From Sinorhizobium psoraleae (GTDB taxonomy: Bacteria > Pseudomonadota > Alphaproteobacteria > Rhizobiales > Rhizobiaceae): a stretch of 64,000 nucleotides of DNA. The translations under genes and the position numbers were made by a program. A model generated the notes under the pieces. That model did no database searches. It was not told where the DNA came from and saw only the letters and a program-made list of their open reading frames with translations. Below are positions 52,698 to 64,000 of this stretch, in pieces (position 1 is the stretch's first letter; the number at the start of each line of letters is the position of its first letter). Location: the NCBI RefSeq assembly GCF_013283645.1, contig NZ_JABEKV010000002.1, positions 379,798 through 443,797 on the forward strand, written 5' to 3'.

Positions 52698-54899
52698 ATG
52701 AGATTTGACACACCAGCAACGACGAACCCGATCGACCAGCTCAAGTTCGTCGGTCAGCCCATCCACCGCATCGACGGCCCGCTCAAGACCGCGGGCAAGG
52801 CGGTCTATGCCTATGAATGGCATGATCCGAACACGCCCTATGCCTACGGCTATATCGTTGGCTCGGCGATCGCCAAAGGCCGAATCAGGTCCATCGACGT
52901 CACCGCGGCAAAGAGCGCCCCTGGAGTGCTCGCGGTCGTCACCGCCGACGGCGTGGGGGAGTTGAAGAAGGGCAAATACAATACGGCCAAGCTCTTCGGT
53001 GGCGCGGAGGTACAGCACTATCACCAGGCTATTGCCGTCGTAGTCGCGGAAACCTTCGAAGAAGCCCGCGCCGCCGCTTCGCTCGTCAAGGTCGACTATG
53101 CGGAGGAGAAGGGTGTCTTCGACCTCGCGGCAGCCAGGGACACCGCCGTCAAGCCAGAGGATGGCGAACCGGACTCCGCCGCAGGCGATTTCCATGCTGC
53201 GTTCGAGACAGCACCGGTCAAGCTCGACCAGACCTACACCACGCCGGACCAGTCGCATGCCATGATGGAGCCGCATGCCTCCATCGCCGCCTGGAGCGGC
53301 GATGAACTGACTGTCTGGACGTCGAGCCAGATGATCGACTGGTGGCGGACCGATCTGGCGACGACCCTCGGGATCGACAAAGAGAAGGTGCACATCATGT
53401 CGCCGTTCATCGGCGGCGGGTTCGGCGTCAAGCTGTTCCTTCGTGCAGACGCGGTTCTTGCGGCCCTTGCTGCGCGCGAAGCAAAGCGTCCCGTAAAGGT
53501 AGCCCTCCCCCGCCCCTTCCTGATGAACAACACCACGCACCGCCCTGCTACGATCCAGCGAATCCGCATCGGCGCCGGGCGCGACGGCAGGATCACGGCG
53601 ATTGCCCATGAGAGCTGGTCCGGCGATCTTCCGGGCGGCGGCCCCGAAGTGGCCGTTCAGCAAACGCGCCTGCTTTATGCCGGCGAGAACCGGATGACAG
53701 CGATGCGCCTTGCGACGCTCGACCTGCCTGAAGGCAACGCCATGCGGGCACCGGGCGAAGCGCCGGGCATGATGGCCCTGGAGATCGCGATCGACGAGAT
53801 GGCGGAGAGGCTGGGGCTCGACCCCGTCGAGTTCCGGATCATCAACGATACGCAGGTCGATCCGGAGAAGCCCGAGCGGCCATTCTCGCACCGCGACCTC
53901 GTCGGCTGCCTGCGCACCGGGACCGAACGGTTTGGCTGGAAGGATCGCAGCAAGAGACCGGGAAGCCGCCGGGACGGAGACTGGCTCGTGGGCATGGGGG
54001 TGGCCTCGGCCTTCCGCAACAATCTTGTGGTCCCCTCTGGAGCGCGTGTCCGCCTCGACCGGGGAGGTGTCGTCACCGTCGAGACCGACATGACCGATAT
54101 CGGCACGGGGAGTTACACGATCATCGCCCAGACCGCCGCGGAGATGCTCGGTGTCCCGGTAGACAACGTTGCGGTCAGTCTCGGCGATTCCCGTTTTCCG
54201 GTGTCCTCGGGCTCCGGTGGACAGTTCGGAGGAAACAGCTCCACCGCGGGGGTTTACGCCGCTTGCGTCAAGCTGCGCGAGGCCGTGGCCCAAAAGCTCG
54301 GCTTCAACAACGCCGACGATGTGATCTTCGCAGATGGCGAGGTCCGGTCCGGCGACCGCCGAATAACGCTTGCTGAAGCCGCCGGCGACGAAGGACTCGC
54401 GGCCGAGGATCGCATTGAATTCGGCAAGCTCACGGAGACCCATCAACAGTCCACCTTCGGCGCGCATTTCGTGGAAGTCGGGGTGGACGTGGCGACCGGC
54501 GAGGCGCGGCTCAGGCGGATGCTGGCCGTCTGCGCTGCCGGTCGGATCCTCAATCCGATCACGGCACGCAGCCAGGTAATCGGTGCCATGACGATGGGCG
54601 TCGGCGCGGCCCTGTCCGAGGAACTCGTCGTCGACAAGGCGCGCGGCTTCTTCGTCAACCACGACCTGGCTGCCTATGAGGTGCCTGTGCATGCCGACAT
54701 CCCCCACCAGGAGGTCATCTTCCTCGACGAGACCGACCCGATGTCGTCGCCGATGAAGGCCAAGGGGATCGCCGAACTCGGCCTTTGCGGCGTCGCAGCG
54801 GCGGTGGCGAATGCCATCTACAACGCGACCGGCGTGAGGGTTCGCGACTACCCGATCACGCTCGACAAGTTGATCAATGGACTTCCGGAACTTAGCTGA
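52698..54899 (+). CDS. paoC: Aldehyde oxidoreductase, molybdenum-binding subunit
   Basis: A 733-residue subunit that binds molybdopterin cytosine dinucleotide and performs the aldehyde-to-acid oxidation. The N-terminus RIDGPLKTAGKAVYAYEW and SPFIGGGFGVKLFLRADAVLAALAA are family blocks. The catalytic glutamate is Glu693 (AKGIAELGLCG). Length is close to E. coli PaoC. The MoCo-maturation partner (PaoD/XdhC-like) is not in the window and must be elsewhere. A hairpin and tRNA-Gln follow. Confidence 0.94.
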   Translation: MRFDTPATTNPIDQLKFVGQPIHRIDGPLKTAGKAVYAYEWHDPNTPYAYGYIVGSAIAKGRIRSIDVTAAKSAPGVLAVVTADGVGELKKGKYNTAKLFGGAEVQHYHQAIAVVVAETFEEARAAASLVKVDYAEEKGVFDLAAARDTAVKPEDGEPDSAAGDFHAAFETAPVKLDQTYTTPDQSHAMMEPHASIAAWSGDELTVWTSSQMIDWWRTDLATTLGIDKEKVHIMSPFIGGGFGVKLFLRADAVLAALAAREAKRPVKVALPRPFLMNNTTHRPATIQRIRIGAGRDGRITAIAHESWSGDLPGGGPEVAVQQTRLLYAGENRMTAMRLATLDLPEGNAMRAPGEAPGMMALEIAIDEMAERLGLDPVEFRIINDTQVDPEKPERPFSHRDLVGCLRTGTERFGWKDRSKRPGSRRDGDWLVGMGVASAFRNNLVVPSGARVRLDRGGVVTVETDMTDIGTGSYTIIAQTAAEMLGVPVDNVAVSLGDSRFPVSSGSGGQFGGNSSTAGVYAACVKLREAVAQKLGFNNADDVIFADGEVRSGDRRITLAEAAGDEGLAAEDRIEFGKLTETHQQSTFGAHFVEVGVDVATGEARLRRMLAVCAAGRILNPITARSQVIGAMTMGVGAALSEELVVDKARGFFVNHDLAAYEVPVHADIPHQEVIFLDETDPMSSPMKAKGIAELGLCGVAAAVANAIYNATGVRVRDYPITLDKLINGLPELS

Positions 54900-54910
54900 G
54901 CCCAAACCGA

Positions 54911-54935
54911 CGGGTGGCGAATTCGTCGCCACCCG
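54911..54935 (+). terminator. Hairpin after paoC
   Basis: CGGGTGGCGA and TCGCCACCCG pair perfectly around a five-base loop, 12 bases past the paoC stop. No T-run follows, so termination may be inefficient or rho-assisted. Confidence 0.65.
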
Positions 54936-55010
54936 AGGCCATTGGAGGAGATGCTGGAGCACGGGAAGAAGTGCTGGAAAACGGCGATTCAGGACTTGAA
55001 AAGGGAGACT

Positions 55011-55085
55011 TGGCTGGGGCGCCTGGATTCGAACCAGGGAATGGCGGTACCAAAAACCGCTGCCTTACCGCTTGGCTACGCCCCA
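55011..55085 (-). tRNA. tRNA-Gln (anticodon UUG)
   Basis: 75 bases with encoded CCA. Acceptor arm TGGGGCG/CGCCCCA; anticodon loop TTTTGGT gives UUG for glutamine; the T-arm has GGTTCGAATCC. Confidence 0.95.
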
Positions 55086-55378
55086 ACTTAAGGCGGCGAG
55101 ATCACCTCGCCAAATCGTGCGCCTGATTAGCAAAGCTCGTGCGCCGTCACAATGCTTAACTTCGCTTCGCACGCAGATTTATTTCGCCGACCATAGAACG
55201 GTTCAATGCGAACAGCGACCGCCGTGTTTATAATTCCGGAGCGGGAAGCAGTTTCCTCCTATAACCCTTTGGCCTATTGTCGCGACGCGCCGGCGCAAGC
55301 GCGCAAGATGGCGAAGGCAGGCGCAAAGGCGATGGCCACTGCCGGGATCGGGTACAATTGAAAGCCAGGAAGAGACGC

Positions 55379-56302
55379 ATGCAGGGACCGGATTTCGATC
55401 TCGACTTCAACCCGGCCCACGGCGAAGCGGTAACGGTTGCCGATGGCGTACAGCGGATCACTGTCAACAACCCCGGCCCGTTCACCTTCCATGGAACGAA
55501 CACCTATATCGTCGGCAGGCGCTCTGTCGCGGTGATCGATCCGGGGCCGGAGGACGACTCGCATTTCCGCGCCCTTATGGCGGCGCTCGATGGTCGCGAA
55601 GTGACGCACATCGCCGTTAGTCATACGCATCGCGATCATTCCCCCCTCGCCCGACGGCTGAAGGCTGCGACCGGCGCCATAATCGTTGCCGAGGGCCCTC
55701 ACCGGGCAGCGCGCCCCTTGCACGCCGGCGAAACCAATCCGTTCGCCGAAAGCTCGGACATGGCTTTCGCGCCTGACATCGCGCTTACCGAGGGCGGACG
55801 GGTCGACGGCGACGGCTGGAGCCTGACTGCCGTGATGACGCCTGGCCACACAGCAAATCATGCCGTTTTCGCGCTTGACGGCACCGGCATTCTCTTTTCC
55901 GCCGATCATGTGATGGCCTGGGCAACGAGCATCGTCGCGCCGCCGGACGGCGCCATGGCCGACTACATGGCCTCGCTGGAGAAACTGTTGCAGCGAGACG
56001 ACCGGTTGTATCTGCCCGGCCATGGCGGTCCGGTTACCGAGCCTGGTTCGTTCCTCCGGGCGCTTCGGGCACATCGCAAGATGCGCGAGCGCTCGGTGCT
56101 TGAACGCATCCGCAGCGGCGACCAGAAGATTCCGGATATGGTCAAGGTGATCTATGCTTCTACCGATCCGCGGCTCCACGGTGCAGCGGCACTTTCGGTC
56201 CTGGCGCACCTCGAAGACCTCGTCGAACAGGGTCGCGTCGAAACCGATGGTCCGCCATCGCTCTTCGGCGACTATCGGCTGGTCCCCGGCGGCGCTGGAT
56301 AA
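55379..56302 (+). CDS. MBL-fold metallo-hydrolase (LACTB2-like)
   Basis: A 307-residue metallo-beta-lactamase-fold enzyme. Metal ligands are in VSHTHRDHSP (HxHxDH), GHTANHAVF and SADHVMAW. A C-terminal winged-helix-like part ends ...VLAHLEDLVEQGRVETDG, as in LACTB2-type hydrolases, which cut RNA or thioesters. The substrate here is unknown. AGGAAGAG precedes the ATG. The 293-bp gap up to tRNA-Gln holds nothing clear but its promoter region. Confidence 0.88.
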   Translation: MQGPDFDLDFNPAHGEAVTVADGVQRITVNNPGPFTFHGTNTYIVGRRSVAVIDPGPEDDSHFRALMAALDGREVTHIAVSHTHRDHSPLARRLKAATGAIIVAEGPHRAARPLHAGETNPFAESSDMAFAPDIALTEGGRVDGDGWSLTAVMTPGHTANHAVFALDGTGILFSADHVMAWATSIVAPPDGAMADYMASLEKLLQRDDRLYLPGHGGPVTEPGSFLRALRAHRKMRERSVLERIRSGDQKIPDMVKVIYASTDPRLHGAAALSVLAHLEDLVEQGRVETDGPPSLFGDYRLVPGGAG

Positions 56303-56317
56303 CCCGTTGGCGCCGCG

Positions 56318-57226
56318 TCAACCGCCGGCAATACCCAGGAGTTCGGCATCAAGCGCTCGCAGGAATTCTTCGGCAAAGGCGGCGCCCATGCCGAGGTCGT
56401 GCGCACCGTAGCGCGATGCCACGCGCAGGTCGACAAACGTCGTTTCCGCCTCTTCCCGTAGCCTGATCAGCACATCGAAGCGAAAGCCGACAATCAGCGT
56501 ACGCCATTCGCCCTGCAGCACGATGTCGCTGGAGAGCCGTCCGGGAAGCGCGCCGTCTGTATCAGGCGCGGGACGTGCGGCCGGAACCGGAATGACGTCC
56601 GGCTCACCGTTCGTGTCCACCCCGGCACCGGGGCGGACGGCCAGATCCTCGAAGTCCGCGCGGGCGTTCTCGACACCGAGCTCCGCCGTGGTGGCGATGC
56701 GCGTTTCGCCAACCACCTTGCGCACGCCCTGGAACACGCGGTCGAGCGCGCCGTCGTAGCGCCGTCCCGTCAATCCCGGATAGGCGACGATTTGCGCCTC
56801 CCGATCCTGCGGCGTGACTGTCGGGTTGCGCGCGAGCCAGCTCCTTTCGGCCGCCGGAACCCTGATCCATGGCGGCGGCGTCACCGCGTCGGTCGTGACG
56901 TCGTAGATCGTCGGCCGCCTCAGATATTGCACGGCACCGAAGCCGAGAAAGCCGAGCGGAGCAGCGGCGTAGACCAGCGCGGACAGCGACGCGATGCCGC
57001 CGACGGCCGCCACTTGCCACAAGCGCGCAAGCCCGATCGTCGCGAGCACCACGCCGACAAGCGCAAAGGCGCCCGACAGCAATGCCAGCGCCAGAAAATG
57101 CGGTGTGGTCAACGGGCCAAAACGATGCGCCAGCAGCGACAACGCGAAGATCGCGAATGCAATGCGGGCAAGCCGGCGCGCCCAGTGGGCGGCGTGCGAA
57201 TAGGGACGCTCGTAGCGGACAATCAT
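56318..57226 (-). CDS. DUF1499-family membrane-anchored protein
   Basis: A 302-residue protein with two to three N-terminal hydrophobic segments (IAFAIFALSLLAHRF; FLALALLSGAFALVGVVLATIGLARLW; SALVYAAAPLGFLGFGAVQYL) and a periplasmic or cytoplasmic DUF1499 domain (PTIYDVTTDAVTPPPW; VVGETRIATTAELG; DFEDLAVRPGAG; DIVLQGEWRTLIVGFRFDVLIRLR). The DUF1499 fold may bind lipids. It is convergent with the MBL gene. Confidence 0.82.
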   Translation of the reverse strand: MIVRYERPYSHAAHWARRLARIAFAIFALSLLAHRFGPLTTPHFLALALLSGAFALVGVVLATIGLARLWQVAAVGGIASLSALVYAAAPLGFLGFGAVQYLRRPTIYDVTTDAVTPPPWIRVPAAERSWLARNPTVTPQDREAQIVAYPGLTGRRYDGALDRVFQGVRKVVGETRIATTAELGVENARADFEDLAVRPGAGVDTNGEPDVIPVPAARPAPDTDGALPGRLSSDIVLQGEWRTLIVGFRFDVLIRLREEAETTFVDLRVASRYGAHDLGMGAAFAEEFLRALDAELLGIAGG

Positions 57227-57478
57227 CTAACGGAATCAATCCCCCAAGCGGAACAGACCACGGCCTTCTTAGACCATGGCTGCGGACGTGGGAACAGACA
57301 ATGCTCGCCCATCCCTCCGACAATGCCGCACTTGAAGCTTTGCCGCAAATTCGCCATTCTCGTTAATCACCTGTTTCAAATTCCCGCCAAACGTTCCGTG
57401 GCGGAAGGAGTTCAACTGGAGGCATCAGCCGGCGTCGGCGAATGGAACGAGCGCACGGCAACCAACGGAGAGGACATC

Positions 57479-57865
57479 ATGGTCGCATCGGAAACAACCG
57501 TGACGAAGCCTGCCCCCACCCCGCTGCCTCAGCCAGGCGACGCGGCCATCCCTATGGCCTTGCTTGAGCTGGAACTTTCTCTCGATGGATTTTCCGGGAC
57601 CAAGGAAGAATTTGCCGCCTTTGTGCGTACGGTGGCCGCCGATATCGGTGGCGAACTGCTTTTCACCCTGCCGGCGTCCGGTCTCCTCGAAGATTGTCTC
57701 ACGATCGCTGCCATTCGTTACAGCGATGCCGGAAAAATGCCTACAATCCTGTTCGTCTGCCTTGGCGGAGACGGAAGCGCGATCCGCGTCGAGCAGCCGA
57801 GCGAGAGAACCGCGGATCTGAAGAGCTTTGCCGAGGCCTTTGTCGGCGTGCTCGAGCGGATCTGA
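57479..57865 (+). CDS. Hypothetical soluble protein
   Basis: A 128-residue protein with an Ala/Pro-rich start, then LLELELSLDGFSGTKEEFAAFVRTVAADIGGELLFTLPASGLLEDCLTIAAIRYSDAGKMPTILFVCLGG. No family is recognised. GGAGAGG precedes the ATG. It has an isolated transcription unit in the 252-bp gap to the divergent DUF1499 gene. Function unknown. Confidence 0.72.
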   Translation: MVASETTVTKPAPTPLPQPGDAAIPMALLELELSLDGFSGTKEEFAAFVRTVAADIGGELLFTLPASGLLEDCLTIAAIRYSDAGKMPTILFVCLGGDGSAIRVEQPSERTADLKSFAEAFVGVLERI

Positions 57866-58172
57866 ACAGCGGCTCAGCGACCGTTGACCGGTCGCCGGCG
57901 GCGGGCGCATGATATTGTTGTTAAATGAATTGCGCCTTGCGGATCTACGTCATGCGTCACCCGTGCATGCCTATGGCCTCTACATACAGAGCCACGAAGC
58001 GCATTGCGCCTTTTCCCTCGTTCCACCGTGGACATGACACCCGCCTTGCGGCCGACCTCTGTTCCAACACGCCGGCACTGGCGGCCTTGACCGACGCCGC
58101 GCTGTATCGCTCGTGGCCCGTTGATCTTGTGCGGAAGCGTCGCGTGCCACTGGTGCCGATCAGGAGGCAATG
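57866..58172. other. Non-coding gap before a lipoprotein gene
   Basis: I see no supported gene in these 307 bases. A short plus-strand frame at 57925-58173 lacks a ribosome site and conserved features. The segment probably holds the promoter of the lipoprotein gene; no consensus was picked. Confidence 0.55.
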
Positions 58173-58442
58173 ATGAAACCCTTGAGACTGCTGACCCTCG
58201 CCGTGACCGGGCTATTGCTCGCCGCGTGCCAGACACCAGAGGAACGGCGGGCTGCCGACAGCAACACCTGCGCCTCCTACGGCTTCCGCCGCGGCACCGA
58301 TGCCTTCGCGACCTGCCTTCAGCGCATCGAACTCGACCGCCGCGCCGAGGCACGCAGCCTGCGCTACAGCAATGATCTGATGATGTGGGGCTGGAGCCGG
58401 CCGATAGTTGTCGAACGGCGGGTGGTCGTCAGGCCGAACTGA
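58173..58442 (+). CDS. Small lipoprotein
   Basis: An 89-residue exported lipoprotein. The lipobox LLAAC (Cys at residue 19) follows a clear signal (MKPLRLLTLAVTGLLL). The mature part is short and has a Cys pair (NTCASYGFRRGTDAFATCLQRI) that could form a disulfide. ATGATG lies behind AGGAGG; the second ATG gives better spacing. It is convergent with ppdK. Function unknown. Confidence 0.78.
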   Translation: MKPLRLLTLAVTGLLLAACQTPEERRAADSNTCASYGFRRGTDAFATCLQRIELDRRAEARSLRYSNDLMMWGWSRPIVVERRVVVRPN

Positions 58443-58493
58443 TGGTGGCCGGATATTCGAGGTTTCCACCGCCCGCCGGTCAAGCGCCAGCGA

Positions 58494-61187
<2,694 letters not shown>

Positions 61188-61369
61188 GCCTGCTCTCCAC
61201 CCGAAACAGCCTTTTATGACGATCTACAGTATATGCTTCGGCGTGAAAATGCACTCAGCGAAGAATTTTGCTGCAGTGCATCAAAATTGAAACGTGAAGC
61301 TGACGCACCCGTGCGGCGACGGCCGGTTCGACCTGTTCGAAGCCGCTGGAAATGCCAAGGGCGGACCGA

Positions 61370-64000
61370 TCAGACCACTTCCCGCATACGCTCTGCCGTC
61401 TGCAGATCGACGGAAACGAGCTGCGAGACACCCTGTTCGGCCATGGTGACGCCGAAGAGACGGTTCATGCGGGCCATGGTGATCGGGTTATGAGTGATGA
61501 TTATGAAGCGGGTCTCTGTCGAGGCCGCCATTTCGTCCATCAGGTTGCAATAGCGCTCGACATTGTGGTCGTCGAGCGGGGCGTCCACTTCGTCGAGCAC
61601 GCAAATCGGTGCCGGATTGGTGAGGAACACGGCAAAGATCAGCGCCATCGCCGTCAGCGCCTGCTCGCCGCCCGAGAGCAGCGTCATCGTCTGCGGCTTC
61701 TTGCCGGGCGGACGGGCAAGAATTTCGAGGCCGGCCTCCAGCGGGTCGTCACTCTCGACCAATTGGAGCTCCGCCGTGCCGCCGCCGAAGAGATGGGTGA
61801 ACAGCCGCTGGAACTGCCCGTTGACCACGTCGAACGCGGCGATCAGCCTCTCGCGCCCCTCGCGATTGAGGTTCTGGATGGCGCTGCGGAGCTTGCGGAT
61901 TGCCTCGATGACATCGTCGCGCTCCTTGAGGATCGCAGCCAGGCGATCGGAGAGTTCCTTCTGCTCTTCCTCGGCACGAAGATTGACAGCTCCGAGCCTT
62001 TCCCGCTCGATCTTCAGCCGCTCGAGTTCGCGCTCGACGCCGTGCATGCCGGGCAGCGCCTCATCGGCAGCCAGTCCCGTCAGGCGCATTACCTCATGCG
62101 GGGCGCAGGCAAGCCCTTCGTGAATGCGCGCCTCGATCTCGACGCGCCGCTCGCGGGCCGAGACCAGGCGCTCCTCCGCGCGACCACGCTTTTCACGCGC
62201 CTCCGCGAGGTCCGAAAGCGCAGCCGCGGCCACCCGATCGGTCTCCCGCTGGCGACCTTCCGCTTCGGCGAGAATATCGGCCGCTTCGCGGCGCGAAGCC
62301 TCCGCTTTCTGCAATTCACTCATCAGCGCGCGGCGCTTGTCCTCGAACTCGTCGGGCGCATCGATCAGTTCCTCGACTTCTTCCCGCGCTTCCGCCTCGC
62401 GATCGCGCAGCGTGCCGATATGTTCCTCCGCGCTCGCGGCCCTCGCTCGCCACGTCTCGCGCTCCGCGGCGATCGCCGAAAGTCGGCGCAGCCGCACCTC
62501 GTTTTCGCGGGCGAGGCCATCATGAGCGGCACGGGCTTCGGCGACCGCTGCGCGATCGGCGGCGACCACGGCCGCCTGGTTGCGGAGGCTAAGCTCGAGT
62601 TCGGAGAGATCGGGTGCTGCGGCAAGCGCGTCATTGGCCGCCTCGATCTGTTCCGCCGCCTCGTCGACCTGCCCCTCCACCTGAAGCTTGGTTTCGGTAA
62701 GCACGGCACGACGGCGGGCGAGATCGCCCGAGGCGCGCTCGGCCGTAGCCAAGGCTTCCCGCGCTTCGCCGAGTTGACGGGCGATCATGCGCTGGGCATC
62801 GCGCGCAAGCCGCAGCCGTTCATCCTCGGCACGGATGCGTGCACTGGCCGCGGTGAGGTCAGCCTCGGCCCGCCGCAACGCCTCAGTCGCATCCTCGGTC
62901 TCGCTCTCGAGCTCGATAAGCCGGTTTTTCTGCGCGAGCCGCAAGGCTGCGGCGCTCGGCGCCTCCGATCCCGTCACGTGACCGTCCCAGCGCCAGACCG
63001 CGCCTTCTTTCGTCACCAGGCGCTGGCCGGTCTTCAAAAGCGGCAGCAGGTGCTCCGCCTCCGCTTCGCTTTCGACGATACCGATCTGGCCAAGCACCCG
63101 CTTCAGCGCCTCCGGCCCGCGCACATAGCCGTCCAGCGGCACGGCACCAGCCGGCAAGGATGGATCGGCAGAATGGTCGCCGGGCATTCGCCAATGGGCG
63201 GGCGCCGCCTGATCCAAAGGCGAATCGAGATCGTCGCCGAGCGCTGCACCAAGTGCCGTCTCGAAACCACGCTCGACCTTGACCTCCTCGACGATCGCCG
63301 GATAGGCCCCGCCACCGACCGCCTCCAGCATCCGGCGGATCGTGCGTGCCTCGGCTTCGATGCCATTCAACGTTGCACGCGCCCGGTCGACCGGCGGGCG
63401 CGCAGCAGTTTCATCGGCGCGGGCGTCGGAAAGCGCCTCTTCGATGGCGATGACAGCGGTTTCGGCTTCTTCGAGCGCAGCTTCCGCGACCTCCACCTGC
63501 CCCTGCTTTTCATGCGGATCTGGAAGTGCCGCCATTTGGCGATCGAGATCATCGAGATCACGCGTCTGGTCGGAAAGCTGACGGGCGAGACGCGCCTGCC
63601 GCTCGGAGAGGTCGCGAAGCGTTCTCTCGATCTGATTGCGGGCAGCCTGGGCCTCGGCACGCTCAGCCGTCAGCCGTTGAAGTTCGGCCTCGCTGATCGA
63701 CAGCGTCCCGTCGGCCGCCTCCAGCCGTTCGCGCGCCTCGCCGGCGCGGTCATCCGCCTCCGCCAGGACGTCCTGGAGCTCCGCCTCCTCCTCGTCGAGG
63801 CGAGCGAGAATGCCGGCATTGTCCGCAACCAGCCGCTCCTCGCGCGCGATATCCTCAGCGAGCTGCGCCAGCCGACGCTGCAATTCATCGCGGCGCCTGA
63901 GGATCCGGCCTGCATCCTCCTCCAGTTGCGCGCGGGCGATCTGTAGGCGCTGCAGCGCCGCCGCGAGCTTCGCCTCGTTCTCGCGCAGCTCCGGCAGTTT
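61370..64000 (-). CDS. smc: Chromosome segregation protein SMC, C-terminal part (cut by the window edge)
   Basis: 877 codons are visible, so the N-terminal Walker A region lies past base 64000. Most of the visible part is coiled coil (ALQRLQIARAQLEEDAGRI and onward). The hinge is around the middle (VDRARATLNGIEAEARTIR..GGGAYPAIVEEVKVERGFETALGAALGDDL; GYVRGPEALKRVLG). The C-terminal ATPase lobe has the signature LLSGGEQALTAMALIFA and Walker B CVLDEVDAPLD. SMC organises and segregates the chromosome with ScpAB. It lies 182 bp upstream of ppdK on the same strand. Confidence 0.96.
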   Translation of the reverse strand, partial: KLPELRENEAKLAAALQRLQIARAQLEEDAGRILRRRDELQRRLAQLAEDIAREERLVADNAGILARLDEEEAELQDVLAEADDRAGEARERLEAADGTLSISEAELQRLTAERAEAQAARNQIERTLRDLSERQARLARQLSDQTRDLDDLDRQMAALPDPHEKQGQVEVAEAALEEAETAVIAIEEALSDARADETAARPPVDRARATLNGIEAEARTIRRMLEAVGGGAYPAIVEEVKVERGFETALGAALGDDLDSPLDQAAPAHWRMPGDHSADPSLPAGAVPLDGYVRGPEALKRVLGQIGIVESEAEAEHLLPLLKTGQRLVTKEGAVWRWDGHVTGSEAPSAAALRLAQKNRLIELESETEDATEALRRAEADLTAASARIRAEDERLRLARDAQRMIARQLGEAREALATAERASGDLARRRAVLTETKLQVEGQVDEAAEQIEAANDALAAAPDLSELELSLRNQAAVVAADRAAVAEARAAHDGLARENEVRLRRLSAIAAERETWRARAASAEEHIGTLRDREAEAREEVEELIDAPDEFEDKRRALMSELQKAEASRREAADILAEAEGRQRETDRVAAAALSDLAEAREKRGRAEERLVSARERRVEIEARIHEGLACAPHEVMRLTGLAADEALPGMHGVERELERLKIERERLGAVNLRAEEEQKELSDRLAAILKERDDVIEAIRKLRSAIQNLNREGRERLIAAFDVVNGQFQRLFTHLFGGGTAELQLVESDDPLEAGLEILARPPGKKPQTMTLLSGGEQALTAMALIFAVFLTNPAPICVLDEVDAPLDDHNVERYCNLMDEMAASTETRFIIITHNPITMARMNRLFGVTMAEQGVSQLVSVDLQTAERMREVV

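Noticed and set aside
54914-55126. A 70-residue plus-strand frame over tRNA-Gln
   Set aside because: Same artefact: it spans the complement of a tRNA.
57925-58173. An 82-residue frame ahead of the lipoprotein gene
   Set aside because: No ribosome site, odd composition, and it runs into the start of a much better supported gene.

Overview
The window looks like chromosome of a Sinorhizobium/Ensifer-type alphaproteobacterium (Rhizobiales). The reasons are the high GC content, a betI-betC-betB-betA choline-sulfate/choline operon (the arrangement known from S. meliloti), RIME-type intergenic mosaic repeats, a cysH-cysD-cysN cluster with an APS-type reductase, ppdK and smc, and many promoters of the alphaproteobacterial general stress sigma factor type (EcfG/RpoE2: GGAAC, 16 bases, then a -10 ending in GTT). 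Names rest on reading motifs and family resemblance; no database search was run.

Layout. 1-12 kb holds two small c-type cytochromes, a LysE exporter with a divergent YafY-type regulator, sodB, and a run of metabolic genes: glyoxalase-fold protein, branched-chain aminotransferase, Zn alcohol dehydrogenase, small tyrosine-phosphatase-like protein, HAD dehalogenase, tam, a LysR/MFS pair and an aldo/keto reductase. 12-24 kb holds a HerA-like ATPase (DUF853), the divergent ohr/ohrR peroxide module with a clear operator, an L,D-transpeptidase, a PAS-GAF-GGDEF-EAL protein, two GST genes, a DUF4406 gene divergent from a DeoR regulator, and an R. etli-type asparaginase. 25.7-26.1 kb holds a dispersed repeat and an orphan minus-strand transcription unit with two tiny overlapping reading frames and an intrinsic terminator.

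26-40 kb holds a quinone oxidoreductase, an EAL-CBS-GGDEF protein, an HdeD-like membrane protein, the bet operon (osmoprotectant synthesis: choline-O-sulfate to choline to betaine aldehyde to glycine betaine) with a BetI-type operator and two RIME elements inside it, a DUF6152/DUF2214-like membrane pair, and the sulfate assimilation operon cysHDN, which ends at a strong terminator. A tRNA-Pro(CGG) follows at 40.9 kb.

42.7-51 kb is an accessory-looking stress island. Small hydrophilic proteins, a DUF3618 protein, a holin-like protein, a 'nutrient deprivation-induced' type protein, a YihY/BrkB protein and a BON protein lie behind six EcfG-type promoters within 7.7 kb. The island also carries an SDR-DoxX fusion followed by a DUF2269 gene. 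Next come paoABC (periplasmic molybdenum aldehyde oxidoreductase), tRNA-Gln(UUG), an MBL-fold hydrolase, a DUF1499 protein, a lipoprotein, ppdK (pyruvate phosphate dikinase), and the C-terminal three quarters or so of smc, cut by the window edge.

Repeats are prominent: three RIME copies (one split by insertion of another repeat, one supplying the end of betI), two copies of the inserted element, four copies of an approximately 65-bp element, and a 14-bp inverted repeat. I found no CRISPR array, complete insertion sequence, prophage or rRNA.
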